A DNA stretch of 7,382 nt from contig CADAGG010000053.1 in assembly GCA_902787415.1 (NCBI GenBank), forward strand, positions 1 through 7,382, written 5' to 3'. Of this stretch, positions 1-5,468 are shown piece after piece (position 1 is the first letter of the stretch; every line of letters starts with the position of its first letter). The translations under genes were made by a program, and so were the position numbers. This DNA comes from a methanogenic archaeon. GTDB lineage: Archaea > Thermoplasmatota > Thermoplasmata > Methanomassiliicoccales > Methanomethylophilaceae. The notes under the pieces are model-generated. The model searched no databases and was not told the origin of the DNA. It worked only from the letters and a program-made list of their open reading frames with translations.

Positions 1-285
1 CACGTCAACAGCAACATGGTCCCCCTCCTGAAGGAGGCCTCCGACAAGGGAATCGTGGTCGTCATCACCTCCCAGTGCCTCAACGGAAGGACTAACCTGA
101 ATGTTTACAACACCGGCAGGGACATGCTCAACGCCGGGGTCATCACCGTCCAGGACATGCTGCCCGAGACCGCCTACGCCAAGCTCATGTGGGCGCTCGC
201 CAACACCAAATCGACCGAGGCCGCCAAGGAGGTCATGAAGACCTGCCTGGCCGGCGAGATGAGCGACAGGAGGCTGATGCTGTGA
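1..285 (+). CDS. gatD: Glu-tRNA(Gln) amidotransferase subunit D, C-terminal fragment
   Basis: This is the last 94 residues of GatD; the 5' part lies outside the window. GatD is the L-asparaginase-type subunit that releases ammonia from an amide donor. GatE uses that ammonia to convert Glu-tRNA(Gln) to Gln-tRNA(Gln) in archaea, which generally lack GlnRS. The fragment matches the C-terminal lobe of the family: ITSQCLNGRTNLNVYNTGRD at fragment residues 22-41, then DMLPETAYAKLMWAL at 52-66, both typical of GatD. The catalytic Thr/Thr/Asp/Lys residues lie upstream and cannot be checked. The stop TGA (283-285) overlaps the GTG start of gatE, and the gatE ribosome binding site sits inside the gatD coding sequence, so the two are almost certainly one operon with coupled translation. 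A plain asparaginase is the alternative, but the gatE neighbour makes it unlikely. Confidence 0.96.
   Translation, partial: HVNSNMVPLLKEASDKGIVVVITSQCLNGRTNLNVYNTGRDMLNAGVITVQDMLPETAYAKLMWALANTKSTEAAKEVMKTCLAGEMSDRRLML
268..284 (+). promoter_or_regulatory. Ribosome binding site fixing the gatE GTG start
   Basis: AGGAGG at 268-273 lies inside the end of gatD, eight bases before GTG at 282. The last gatD codons and stop overlap the start (GTGA), an arrangement that usually couples translation of the second gene to the first. Confidence 0.85.
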
Positions 286-2156
286 GCGAGAAGTACGACA
301 TGATGTGCGGTATCGAGATCCACCAGCAGCTCGACACCCACAAGCTCTTCTGCGACTGCGAGAGCAACCTCTCCGAGGAGGGAACCGGAGGCATCTACCG
401 CCGCCTCAGGCCCACCACCTCCGAGATGGGAGAGGTCGACCGCGCCGCTCTGGCACAGTTCATGAGGGGCTACGGATACAGCTACCAGAGCTGCCCCTGC
501 GAGACCTGCCTGGTGGAGCTCGACGAGGAGCCTCCCCACGAGGTCAACGCCGACGCCATGGAGACCACCCTGATCTTCTCCGAGCTGGTCGGCGCCAACG
601 TAATCGACGAGGTGCAGTTCATGAGGAAGATCGTCGTCGACGGTTCCAACACCTCCGGATTCCAGAGGACCTCCCTGGTCGCCGTGGACGGCGCCATCGA
701 CGTGGAGGCCATCGGGAAGAAGGTGGGCATCCTCTCCGTCTGTCTGGAGGAGGACGCCTGCCGTAAGATCGACGCCACCGCCGACACCGTCACCTGGAGG
801 ACCGACCGTCTGGGTATTCCCCTCATCGAGGTCGCCACCGCGCCCGACATGAGGACTCCCGAGGAGGTCTACGAGGTCGCCGCCAGGATCGGATCCCTGC
901 TCAGGGCCACCAAGAGGGTCAAGAGGGGACTCGGAACCATCAGGGAGGACCTCAACATCTCCATCCCCGAGGGCGCCCGTATCGAGATCAAGGGTGTCCA
1001 GGAGCTCAGGCTGCTGCCCGAGTTCGTCACCAACGAGGTCAACAGGCAGAAGAACCTGGTCAGGGTCATGAAGATCCTGAAGGAGAGGGGAACCGCCCCC
1101 GCCCCCGTGGACATCGTCGATGTGACCGACCTCTTCAAGGACTGCCAGGCCAAGGTCATCGCCGGCGCCCTGAAGGACAAGGGAAAGGTCCTCGCGGTGA
1201 GGCTCCCCGGATTCGCGGGAGTCATGAACGGCGACAACAGGACCCTCAGGCTGGGAGCCGAGATGGCCCAGTACGCCCGCACCGTCGGCGTCAAGGGAAT
1301 CTTCCACTCCGACGAGCTCCCCAACTACGGCATCGAGCAGGCGGAGGTCGACAGGCTCCGTGAGTTCCTCGGCATGACCAAGGAGTTCGACGCCTTCGTC
1401 ATCTGCGCCGCACCCGAGAAGAAGGCCAGGTCCGCGCTCAACCTCGCCGTCGAGAGGGCCAACATGGCGCTCGACGGAGTCCCCGAGGAGACCAGGGACC
1501 CCCTGCCCGACGGAACCACCAGGTACTCCAGGCCCCTGCCCGGAGCCGCCAGGATGTATCCCGAGACCGATGTGCCCCCCACCCCCATCCCCGCGGTGAG
1601 GCTGGAGCGCATCAGGGCCAACCTCCCCGAGATGCCCGAGCAGGTCGAGGCACGCCTCATCAGCAAGTACGGAATCAACGCCCAGCAGGCCCACCAGATC
1701 GTCAGGCAGGGCAGGGACGACCTCTTCTGCCAGATCGCCGACGAGTTCGACCTGTCCGCGGTCGCGGCCACCACCTTCCAGAACACCTTCCAGGAGCTGG
1801 AGCACGAGGGCATCGACACCGACCTGTTCTCCTACGACGACCTGTACGCCGTGTTCTCCGGACTGAAGGCCGGTAAGTACGCCAAGGAGGCCGTCCCCGC
1901 CATCCTCAAGGAGATGGCGTCCGGAACCGACCTCGAGGCGGCCGTCAAGAAGCTCGGAGTCACCGCTGTCGGAGCCGACGAGGCAGCAGCCATCATCGAG
2001 AAGATCGTGAAGGAGCGCGAGGACTTCGTCCGCGCCAAGGGCATGGCCGCCATCGGCGGACTCATGGGTCCCGTCATGGGCGCGCTGAGAGGAAAGATCG
2101 ACGGCAAGCAGGCCAACGAGCTCCTCACCGCAGCCATCAAGAAGCTGCTCGGCTGA
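282..2156 (+). CDS. gatE: Glu-tRNA(Gln) amidotransferase subunit E
   Basis: This 624-residue protein has the usual length for GatE, the archaeal GatB relative that binds tRNA(Gln), phosphorylates the glutamyl group and amidates it with ammonia from GatD. The N-terminal cradle domain begins with GIEIHQQLDTHKLFC (residues 10-24) and has cysteine pairs at 24/26 and 71/73/76. An AspRS-like (GAD) insertion lies at roughly residues 275-395, the feature that separates GatE from GatB. The PGAARMYPETD segment follows near residue 420, then a helical and YqeY-like tail ending in MGALRGKIDGKQANELLTAA. I chose GTG at 282 because a perfect AGGAGG (268-273) stands eight bases ahead and the family motif starts at residue 10. 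The open frame extends further upstream, but that would add about 30 residues unlike the family and overlap gatD. The stop is TGA, followed by a strong hairpin. Confidence 0.97.
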   Translation: MSEKYDMMCGIEIHQQLDTHKLFCDCESNLSEEGTGGIYRRLRPTTSEMGEVDRAALAQFMRGYGYSYQSCPCETCLVELDEEPPHEVNADAMETTLIFSELVGANVIDEVQFMRKIVVDGSNTSGFQRTSLVAVDGAIDVEAIGKKVGILSVCLEEDACRKIDATADTVTWRTDRLGIPLIEVATAPDMRTPEEVYEVAARIGSLLRATKRVKRGLGTIREDLNISIPEGARIEIKGVQELRLLPEFVTNEVNRQKNLVRVMKILKERGTAPAPVDIVDVTDLFKDCQAKVIAGALKDKGKVLAVRLPGFAGVMNGDNRTLRLGAEMAQYARTVGVKGIFHSDELPNYGIEQAEVDRLREFLGMTKEFDAFVICAAPEKKARSALNLAVERANMALDGVPEETRDPLPDGTTRYSRPLPGAARMYPETDVPPTPIPAVRLERIRANLPEMPEQVEARLISKYGINAQQAHQIVRQGRDDLFCQIADEFDLSAVAATTFQNTFQELEHEGIDTDLFSYDDLYAVFSGLKAGKYAKEAVPAILKEMASGTDLEAAVKKLGVTAVGADEAAAIIEKIVKEREDFVRAKGMAAIGGLMGPVMGALRGKIDGKQANELLTAAIKKLLG

Positions 2157-2168
2157 TCAAACTCCAAA

Positions 2169-2200
2169 CCGGCCCGGCAACGGGCCGGCACACATGTGCC
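2169..2200. terminator. Compound hairpin between convergent gatE and methyltransferase genes
   Basis: Two inverted repeats lie in the 74-base gap. The first is a perfect 8-bp GC stem, CCGGCCCG (2169-2176) and CGGGCCGG (2181-2188), closing a GCAA loop of the GNRA type. The second, GGCAC (2187-2191) and GTGCC (2196-2200) around ACAT, shares the last two G of the first, so both cannot form fully at once. It sits between two convergent gene ends and could act in both directions. U-rich RNA is weak: GTTTT at 2221 for the plus strand and GGTTTGGAGTTTG on the minus-strand transcript. Termination is therefore inference from position and structure. Confidence 0.6.
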
Positions 2201-2230
2201 AGATATTCTCGGTACATTCCGTTTTCAGTT

Positions 2231-2797
2231 TCAGAAATCAATCTCGAGGACCCTCAGGACCTCGAAGAAGAGAGGCAGTTTCCCGAGTTCCTTCACGGTC
2301 CTGCCCTTCAGGATTCCATCGAGCTTCCCCTGGTCCATGAGGGACGAGACCACTACGATGACACGCCCTCCCGGCAGGAGATGCTCCGGCGCCTTCTCCA
2401 GGAGTTCGGGCAGGGGGCCCATGCCGTCCTCCCCTCCCGACCAGGCCTTGGCGAGGAGGCCTTCCTCCTCCACGGGCAGGTAGGGCAGGTTGAAGATGAC
2501 CGTGTCGTACCTCTCGGGGAACGCAGAATAGATGTCGGTCTCCCTCACGTCGAGCCTCGCGCCGTTCGCTTCTGCGTTCCTCCTTGCGAGGGCCACCGCC
2601 TTCGGGTTGATGTCGCCGCAGGAGACCTCCGCGCCGTTCAGCGCGCAGTGGATGGATACGATCCCGGACCCGCAGCCGATCTCCAGCACCCTCTCTCCCT
2701 GACGGACATCGAAGGATTCCACCAGGAGGATGCTGTCTTCCGATGGCGGATAGACGTCGTCATCCTTGGCGATGTCGAGGTCGTGGAGGTACTGCAT
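2231..2797 (-). CDS. HemK/PrmC-like protein N5-glutamine methyltransferase (Mtq2/HemK2 type)
   Basis: This is a 188-residue class I SAM-dependent methyltransferase. The N-terminal DVYPPSEDSILLVESF (residues 14-29) matches the short archaeal/eukaryotic HemK2 (Mtq2) group, which lacks the long N-terminal domain of bacterial PrmC. LEIGCGSG at 38-45 is the SAM-binding loop and GDINPKAV at 61-68 follows it. NLPY at 103-106 stands where the family has NPPY, the motif that holds the target glutamine amide, and WSGGEDGMG at 119-127 is another family mark. Known relatives methylate the GGQ glutamine of the class I release factor, usually with the Trm112 zinc protein as partner, so aRF1 is the likely substrate here (inference). 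The start is ATG with no Shine-Dalgarno sequence; a TATA-like palindrome about 27 bases upstream suggests a leaderless message. Its 3' end faces gatE. Confidence 0.88.
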   Translation of the reverse strand: MQYLHDLDIAKDDDVYPPSEDSILLVESFDVRQGERVLEIGCGSGIVSIHCALNGAEVSCGDINPKAVALARRNAEANGARLDVRETDIYSAFPERYDTVIFNLPYLPVEEEGLLAKAWSGGEDGMGPLPELLEKAPEHLLPGGRVIVVVSSLMDQGKLDGILKGRTVKELGKLPLFFEVLRVLEIDF

Positions 2798-2821
2798 GGG
2801 TCACAAAAGCGACTAAATCCG

Positions 2822-2828
2822 TTTAAAT
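2822..2828. promoter_or_regulatory. Shared TATA-like palindrome for the divergent methyltransferase and hydrolase genes
   Basis: TTTAAA (2822-2827, followed by T) is self-complementary. Its centre is about 24 bases from the plus-strand ATG at 2849 and about 27 from the minus-strand ATG at 2797. Archaeal TATA boxes sit about 26 bases before the transcription start, so one element could serve both genes and both messages would be leaderless. Neither start has a Shine-Dalgarno sequence, which agrees. The gap of only 51 bases leaves little room for two separate promoters. Confidence 0.65.
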
Positions 2829-2848
2829 GTGCGGGTCGATGACCCTGC

Positions 2849-3433
2849 ATGAATTCCATCGATGTACTGGTGCTCGGATATCTCGAGCGCTTCGAGGACG
2901 GCTCCGTGAACCTGAAGGAGACCTGGTCCACCTCGTCACTCATACGCACCGACGACGGGCACGTCATCGTGGTAGACACCAGCAGCGATTTTATGAGGTC
3001 CCCCATCAAATCTGCCTTCAAGCAGATCGGGAAGATCTTCCCGGACGATGTGGACATGGTGGTGCTCACCCACTGCCATACCGATCACATCGGCAACGTA
3101 TCCCTGTTCAAGAATGCCACCGTCTACGTCCACGAGGGGGAGGAATGCACCATCCCTAATGCGAAGATCGTGAAGGAGGACACGGAGATCGCCAAGGGCG
3201 TCCGCCTGGTCCACACCCCCGGTCATTCGGACGGTTCCATGAGCGTGTTCGTGGAGGCCGACCGCAGGTACGCGATCGTAGGCGACGCGGCACCCCTGAA
3301 GGACAACTTCACCAAGAGGATCATCCCCGCCCTTCACACGGATACGGAGGCCGCCAGGGCGAGCCTCGAGAAGATAGCGGAGTGGGCGGACGTCATCGTA
3401 CCCGGCCACGACAAGCCTTTCAAGGTCAGATGA
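2849..3433 (+). CDS. Metallo-beta-lactamase fold metallohydrolase
   Basis: This 194-residue protein is a compact, stand-alone MBL-fold domain with an apparently complete metal site. It has THCHTDHIGN at 74-83 (the HxHxDH motif, H75, H77, D79, H80), H126 in TPGHSDGSM, D146 in VGDAA and H187 in the C-terminal VPGHDKPF. These are the usual ligands for two zinc or iron ions. The short length, the late VPGH motif and the absence of any extra domain resemble the small glyoxalase II/MBLAC1-like branch rather than RNA-processing beta-CASP enzymes, but the substrate cannot be read from the sequence. No signal peptide or membrane segment is seen, so it is probably cytoplasmic. ATG at 2849 is preferred because it follows the TATA-like palindrome by about 24 bases; two nearby upstream ATGs (2827, 2839) are out of frame. 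It is probably transcribed alone, divergently from the methyltransferase. Confidence 0.9.
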   Translation: MNSIDVLVLGYLERFEDGSVNLKETWSTSSLIRTDDGHVIVVDTSSDFMRSPIKSAFKQIGKIFPDDVDMVVLTHCHTDHIGNVSLFKNATVYVHEGEECTIPNAKIVKEDTEIAKGVRLVHTPGHSDGSMSVFVEADRRYAIVGDAAPLKDNFTKRIIPALHTDTEAARASLEKIAEWADVIVPGHDKPFKVR

Positions 3434-3442
3434 GGAGATAAG

Positions 3443-3462
3443 CTTAAATCCCGAACTATATA
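3443..3462 (+). promoter_or_regulatory. Probable promoter of the zinc-ribbon gene
   Basis: Two TATA-like stretches lie here: TTAAAT (3444-3449) within AGCTTAAATCC, and CTATATA (3455-3461). The first would start transcription near 3472, giving a leader of about 36 bases that contains the hairpin and ribosome binding site described below. The second would start near 3485, inside the hairpin. The first fits better, but the choice is inference. Confidence 0.5.
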
Positions 3463-3478
3463 GGCCGCGATACAAATT

Positions 3479-3502
3479 CTGCGGATCGTCCGCAGGTGGT
3501 GA
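3479..3502 (+). promoter_or_regulatory. Leader hairpin abutting the ribosome binding site of the zinc-ribbon gene
   Basis: CTGCGGA (3479-3485) and TCCGCAG (3489-3495) form a perfect 7-bp inverted repeat around a TCG loop. Its last G is the first base of GGTGGTGA (3495-3502), a near match to the archaeal GGAGGTGA ribosome binding site, five bases before ATG at 3508. The structure could tune ribosome access, or the DNA palindrome could be a regulator site. The function is not shown. Confidence 0.5.
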
Positions 3503-3507
3503 GAAAC

Positions 3508-4188
3508 ATGTCCGAAATGCCCGATACGATTTACAACGAGTGCCCCGACTGCGGGGACGTCACCGAACACAAGATACTGAAAGCCAAGATGGGCAACTTC
3601 AACGTCAACGGAACCTTCCAATGCAAGGAGTGCGGACGTGTCTTCTCGGGAGTCATCAGGCTCCCCAAGGAGTTCGAGGTGAAGGTCCTGCTCAGCGACG
3701 GCGACCTCACCGAGACCACGCAGACCATGCTGAGGGAGGACGAGATCGTCGCCGTGGGCGACGAGTTCGACCTCGACGACGGCAGGCACGTGCAGATCAC
3801 CTACATCGAGCTCCCCGACGGAAGCAGGAAGAAGAAGGTCCCCGCCACCGAGGTCAAGGCGCTTTGGGTGAAGGCCTTCGGCGTGCTGATGGTGAAGGTC
3901 TCCGTCAACGACTACAAGAAGACCTACCCCATGCTCTGCGAGGCTGAACCGGACGACGAGTTCACCGTCGGGATGTTCATGCATTTCGACCTCTGGGACT
4001 GCGTGATCCACGCCATCAAGACCAAGGACCGCCTGCTCAGGAAGGGTACCGCGGAGGCCAGGGACATCGTCCGTATCTACGCCAAGATCAGGCACAGGGA
4101 CGGTACCACCGCGCCCATGGACGACAGCGAGTTCGATGACGAGCAGTTCGAGTTCGCCGACGACGCTGTCATGGACTTCGAAGAGTGA
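3508..4188 (+). CDS. HVO_0476-family zinc-ribbon protein of unknown function
   Basis: This is a 226-residue protein. Residues 10-44 form an N-terminal zinc ribbon with CPDC (C12, C15) and CKEC (C39, C42), spaced as in archaeal HVO_0476-type zinc-finger proteins. The middle (about 50-135) is rich in beta-prone stretches with a motif-like LPDGSRKKKVPATEV, and part of it may bind nucleic acid (inference). A second region follows (about 140-200), and the last 25 residues are a strongly acidic tail (DDSEFDDEQFEFADD...EE). The family is spread through archaea and its function is not known to me; a role with RNA, the ribosome or transcription is a guess from the ribbon. ATG at 3508 is chosen because GGTGGTGA precedes it by five bases. 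In-frame GTG codons at 3496 and 3499 would place the start inside that ribosome binding site. It ends at a hairpin facing the phosphatase gene. Confidence 0.87.
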   Translation: MSEMPDTIYNECPDCGDVTEHKILKAKMGNFNVNGTFQCKECGRVFSGVIRLPKEFEVKVLLSDGDLTETTQTMLREDEIVAVGDEFDLDDGRHVQITYIELPDGSRKKKVPATEVKALWVKAFGVLMVKVSVNDYKKTYPMLCEAEPDDEFTVGMFMHFDLWDCVIHAIKTKDRLLRKGTAEARDIVRIYAKIRHRDGTTAPMDDSEFDDEQFEFADDAVMDFEE

Positions 4189-4198
4189 AACCATTCAA

Positions 4199-4228
4199 CC
4201 CGGGCATCCGCCCGGGACACACCTTTTA
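4199..4228. terminator. Terminator hairpin between convergent zinc-ribbon and phosphatase genes
   Basis: CCCGGGC (4199-4205) and GCCCGGG (4210-4216) make a perfect 7-bp stem around ATCC. On the plus strand it is followed by ACACACC and then TTTTATATAATTCTCTC, a U-rich tail that fits termination of the zinc-ribbon message. The minus-strand transcript of the phosphatase gene would also form the stem but lacks a clear U tract. Confidence 0.65.
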
Positions 4229-4238
4229 TATAATTCTC

Positions 4239-4901
4239 TCAGGCGATGTCGCTCGGCAGGATATAATCCAAAACGTCCGAGATGGTATCTGAGACCACCG
4301 TGTGGGTGGCCGCATCCGAGGTATAGGGATCGGTGGGGTTGAACGCGATCGACAGCGCCGAGTTCTTGAACATCGGGATGTCCGTGAAGGAGTTGCCGAT
4401 GGAGACGGTGCGCTCCGGGGTGGTGTTGTACTTCTCGATGAACTTCCTGACCCACGGGCTCTTGTCCGCCAGGTCCACGATGTCCACGCCCTCGCCGGTG
4501 AGCTTCCCGTCGTCATCGATCTCCAATGCATCGGAGATGAAGTCGTCGAAGCCGAACTCGTTCTTGATCATCTTGGCGGCGATGTCTATGCCCCCGCTGA
4601 CGATGACGCATTTCATGCCGGCCTCCTGCAGGGACGCCACGGTCTCCTGGATGCCGTTGATGAGCGGTACCTTCTGGAAGATGCCGATAAGGTCCTTCAC
4701 GCAGAGGTCGGGCTTCACCTTCTTCCAGGTGCCGATGTCGCTGCGCATGAACTCCCTCTCGGTGATCTCCTGGTTGATGAACGCTTTGTAACCCTCCTCG
4801 TTGGAGGTCCCGAGGCATTCGTGGATCCATTTCCATGTGCTCCTCACCCTGGTGAGGGTGCCGTCCATGTCGAAACAGACCAGGTCGTACTTGCTCAGCA
4901 T
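4239..4901 (-). CDS. HAD-superfamily phosphatase, phosphoserine phosphatase (SerB)-like
   Basis: This is a 220-residue HAD hydrolase. Motif I is FDMDGTLT (D11 nucleophile, D13 acid/base), motif II is IVSGG (S102), motif III is probably K147, and motif IV is IGNSFTDIPMF (168-178). Residues 15-90 form a C1 helical cap, and the overall layout is that of the SerB/PSP-like group, which removes phosphate from small metabolites such as phosphoserine. The first acidic residue of motif IV (GD in most relatives) is asparagine here; D174 is kept. The substrate is not certain, and no serine-pathway gene is nearby. The open frame continues far upstream, antisense to the MORN gene, but ATG at 4901 is the right start: motif I begins ten residues in and an AT-rich promoter palindrome lies about 29 bases before it. 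There is no close Shine-Dalgarno sequence, so the leader is probably very short. Confidence 0.88.
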   Translation of the reverse strand: MLSKYDLVCFDMDGTLTRVRSTWKWIHECLGTSNEEGYKAFINQEITEREFMRSDIGTWKKVKPDLCVKDLIGIFQKVPLINGIQETVASLQEAGMKCVIVSGGIDIAAKMIKNEFGFDDFISDALEIDDDGKLTGEGVDIVDLADKSPWVRKFIEKYNTTPERTVSIGNSFTDIPMFKNSALSIAFNPTDPYTSDAATHTVVSDTISDVLDYILPSDIA

Positions 4902-4923
4902 GCGGACCCGTATCCTCTTTCGG

Positions 4924-4937
4924 GATAAGTTATTATC
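4924..4937. promoter_or_regulatory. Shared AT-rich palindrome for the divergent phosphatase and MORN genes
   Basis: GATAA (4924-4928) and TTATC (4933-4937) are a perfect inverted repeat around GTTA. The centre is about 31 bases before the MORN ATG (4962) and about 29 before the phosphatase ATG (4901). Read on either strand it gives a TATA-like stretch (TTATTATC or TAATAACTTATC) at the right distance for a transcript with a leader of only a few bases. Neither gene has a convincing Shine-Dalgarno sequence. Confidence 0.6.
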
Positions 4938-4961
4938 TAGCGGGAGCGCATCAGTCGGACC

Positions 4962-5426
4962 ATGGAAATGCCTGAGGATTATGTCAGGATTCAGTATGCT
5001 GACGGCTTCTACCTGGGACAGGTGGCTGAGGACGGTAAGACCGAGCACGGCCACGGGATGTTCTCCTGGGACAACGGCAATCTCTACACCGGGGAGTTCA
5101 GGAACGGCCGTTTCAACGGACACGGACGCTACGCCTGGGCCGACGGAAGGATCTACGACGGCGATTTCCTGGACGACACCATATCCGGCCACGGGGTCAT
5201 GACCTGGCCCTCCGGCGATAAGTACGAAGGCGACTTCTCCAACGGAGTCATGGCAGGGCACGGGATCCGCTACTTCGCCAACGGCGACAGGTACGAGGGC
5301 AGCTTCGCCAACAACACCATGGAAGGCGAGGGCAGGTACTACGCGGCGGACGGATCCATCGTCTACGACGGTCCCTGGGTGCAGGGATGCGCCGTTAACT
5401 CCGACGACAAACGCCTCACCGAATGA
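4962..5426 (+). CDS. MORN-repeat protein
   Basis: This 154-residue protein consists almost entirely of MORN repeats, which form an elongated beta-hairpin solenoid. Repeats of the form YxGxF...GxGxxxxxxG begin at Y17, Y42, Y65, Y88 and Y111, with a degenerate sixth at Y135 (YDGPWVQG). The spacing is 23 residues, except that the first repeat is 25 and the fifth 24. No catalytic domain, signal peptide or membrane segment is present; a 16-residue lead-in and a 10-residue polar tail flank the array. In other organisms MORN arrays act as scaffolds or lie next to lipid or enzyme domains; what this one binds is unknown. ATG at 4962 follows the shared promoter palindrome; an ATG two codons later (4968) is a possible alternative. 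The gene is divergent from the phosphatase. TTTTT at 5432-5436, after the stop, may end the transcript. Confidence 0.92.
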   Translation: MEMPEDYVRIQYADGFYLGQVAEDGKTEHGHGMFSWDNGNLYTGEFRNGRFNGHGRYAWADGRIYDGDFLDDTISGHGVMTWPSGDKYEGDFSNGVMAGHGIRYFANGDRYEGSFANNTMEGEGRYYAADGSIVYDGPWVQGCAVNSDDKRLTE

Positions 5427-5430
5427 AGTT

Positions 5431-5440
5431 CTTTTTATCG
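5431..5440 (+). promoter_or_regulatory. Probable TATA box of the TraB-thyX operon
   Basis: CTTTTTATCG lies with its centre about 33 bases before ATG at 5469, which would give a leader of about seven bases. The same T-run may serve as the U tract that ends the MORN message. No Shine-Dalgarno sequence precedes the start. Confidence 0.5.
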
Positions 5441-5468
5441 GTAAGCGCATATCGTTTCCGGAACACGC

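Noticed and set aside
174..1805. Very long open frame on the minus strand opposite gatE, about 540 codons
   Set aside because: Its product is low-complexity (rich in G, V, L, D, H) and resembles no family. It arises because gatE third positions are almost all C or G, which removes stops from the antisense frame.
4962..5426. DNA-level tandem repeat in the MORN gene as a recombination or array signal
   Set aside because: The 69-base periodicity is a protein repeat; the DNA copies are divergent and not an array.
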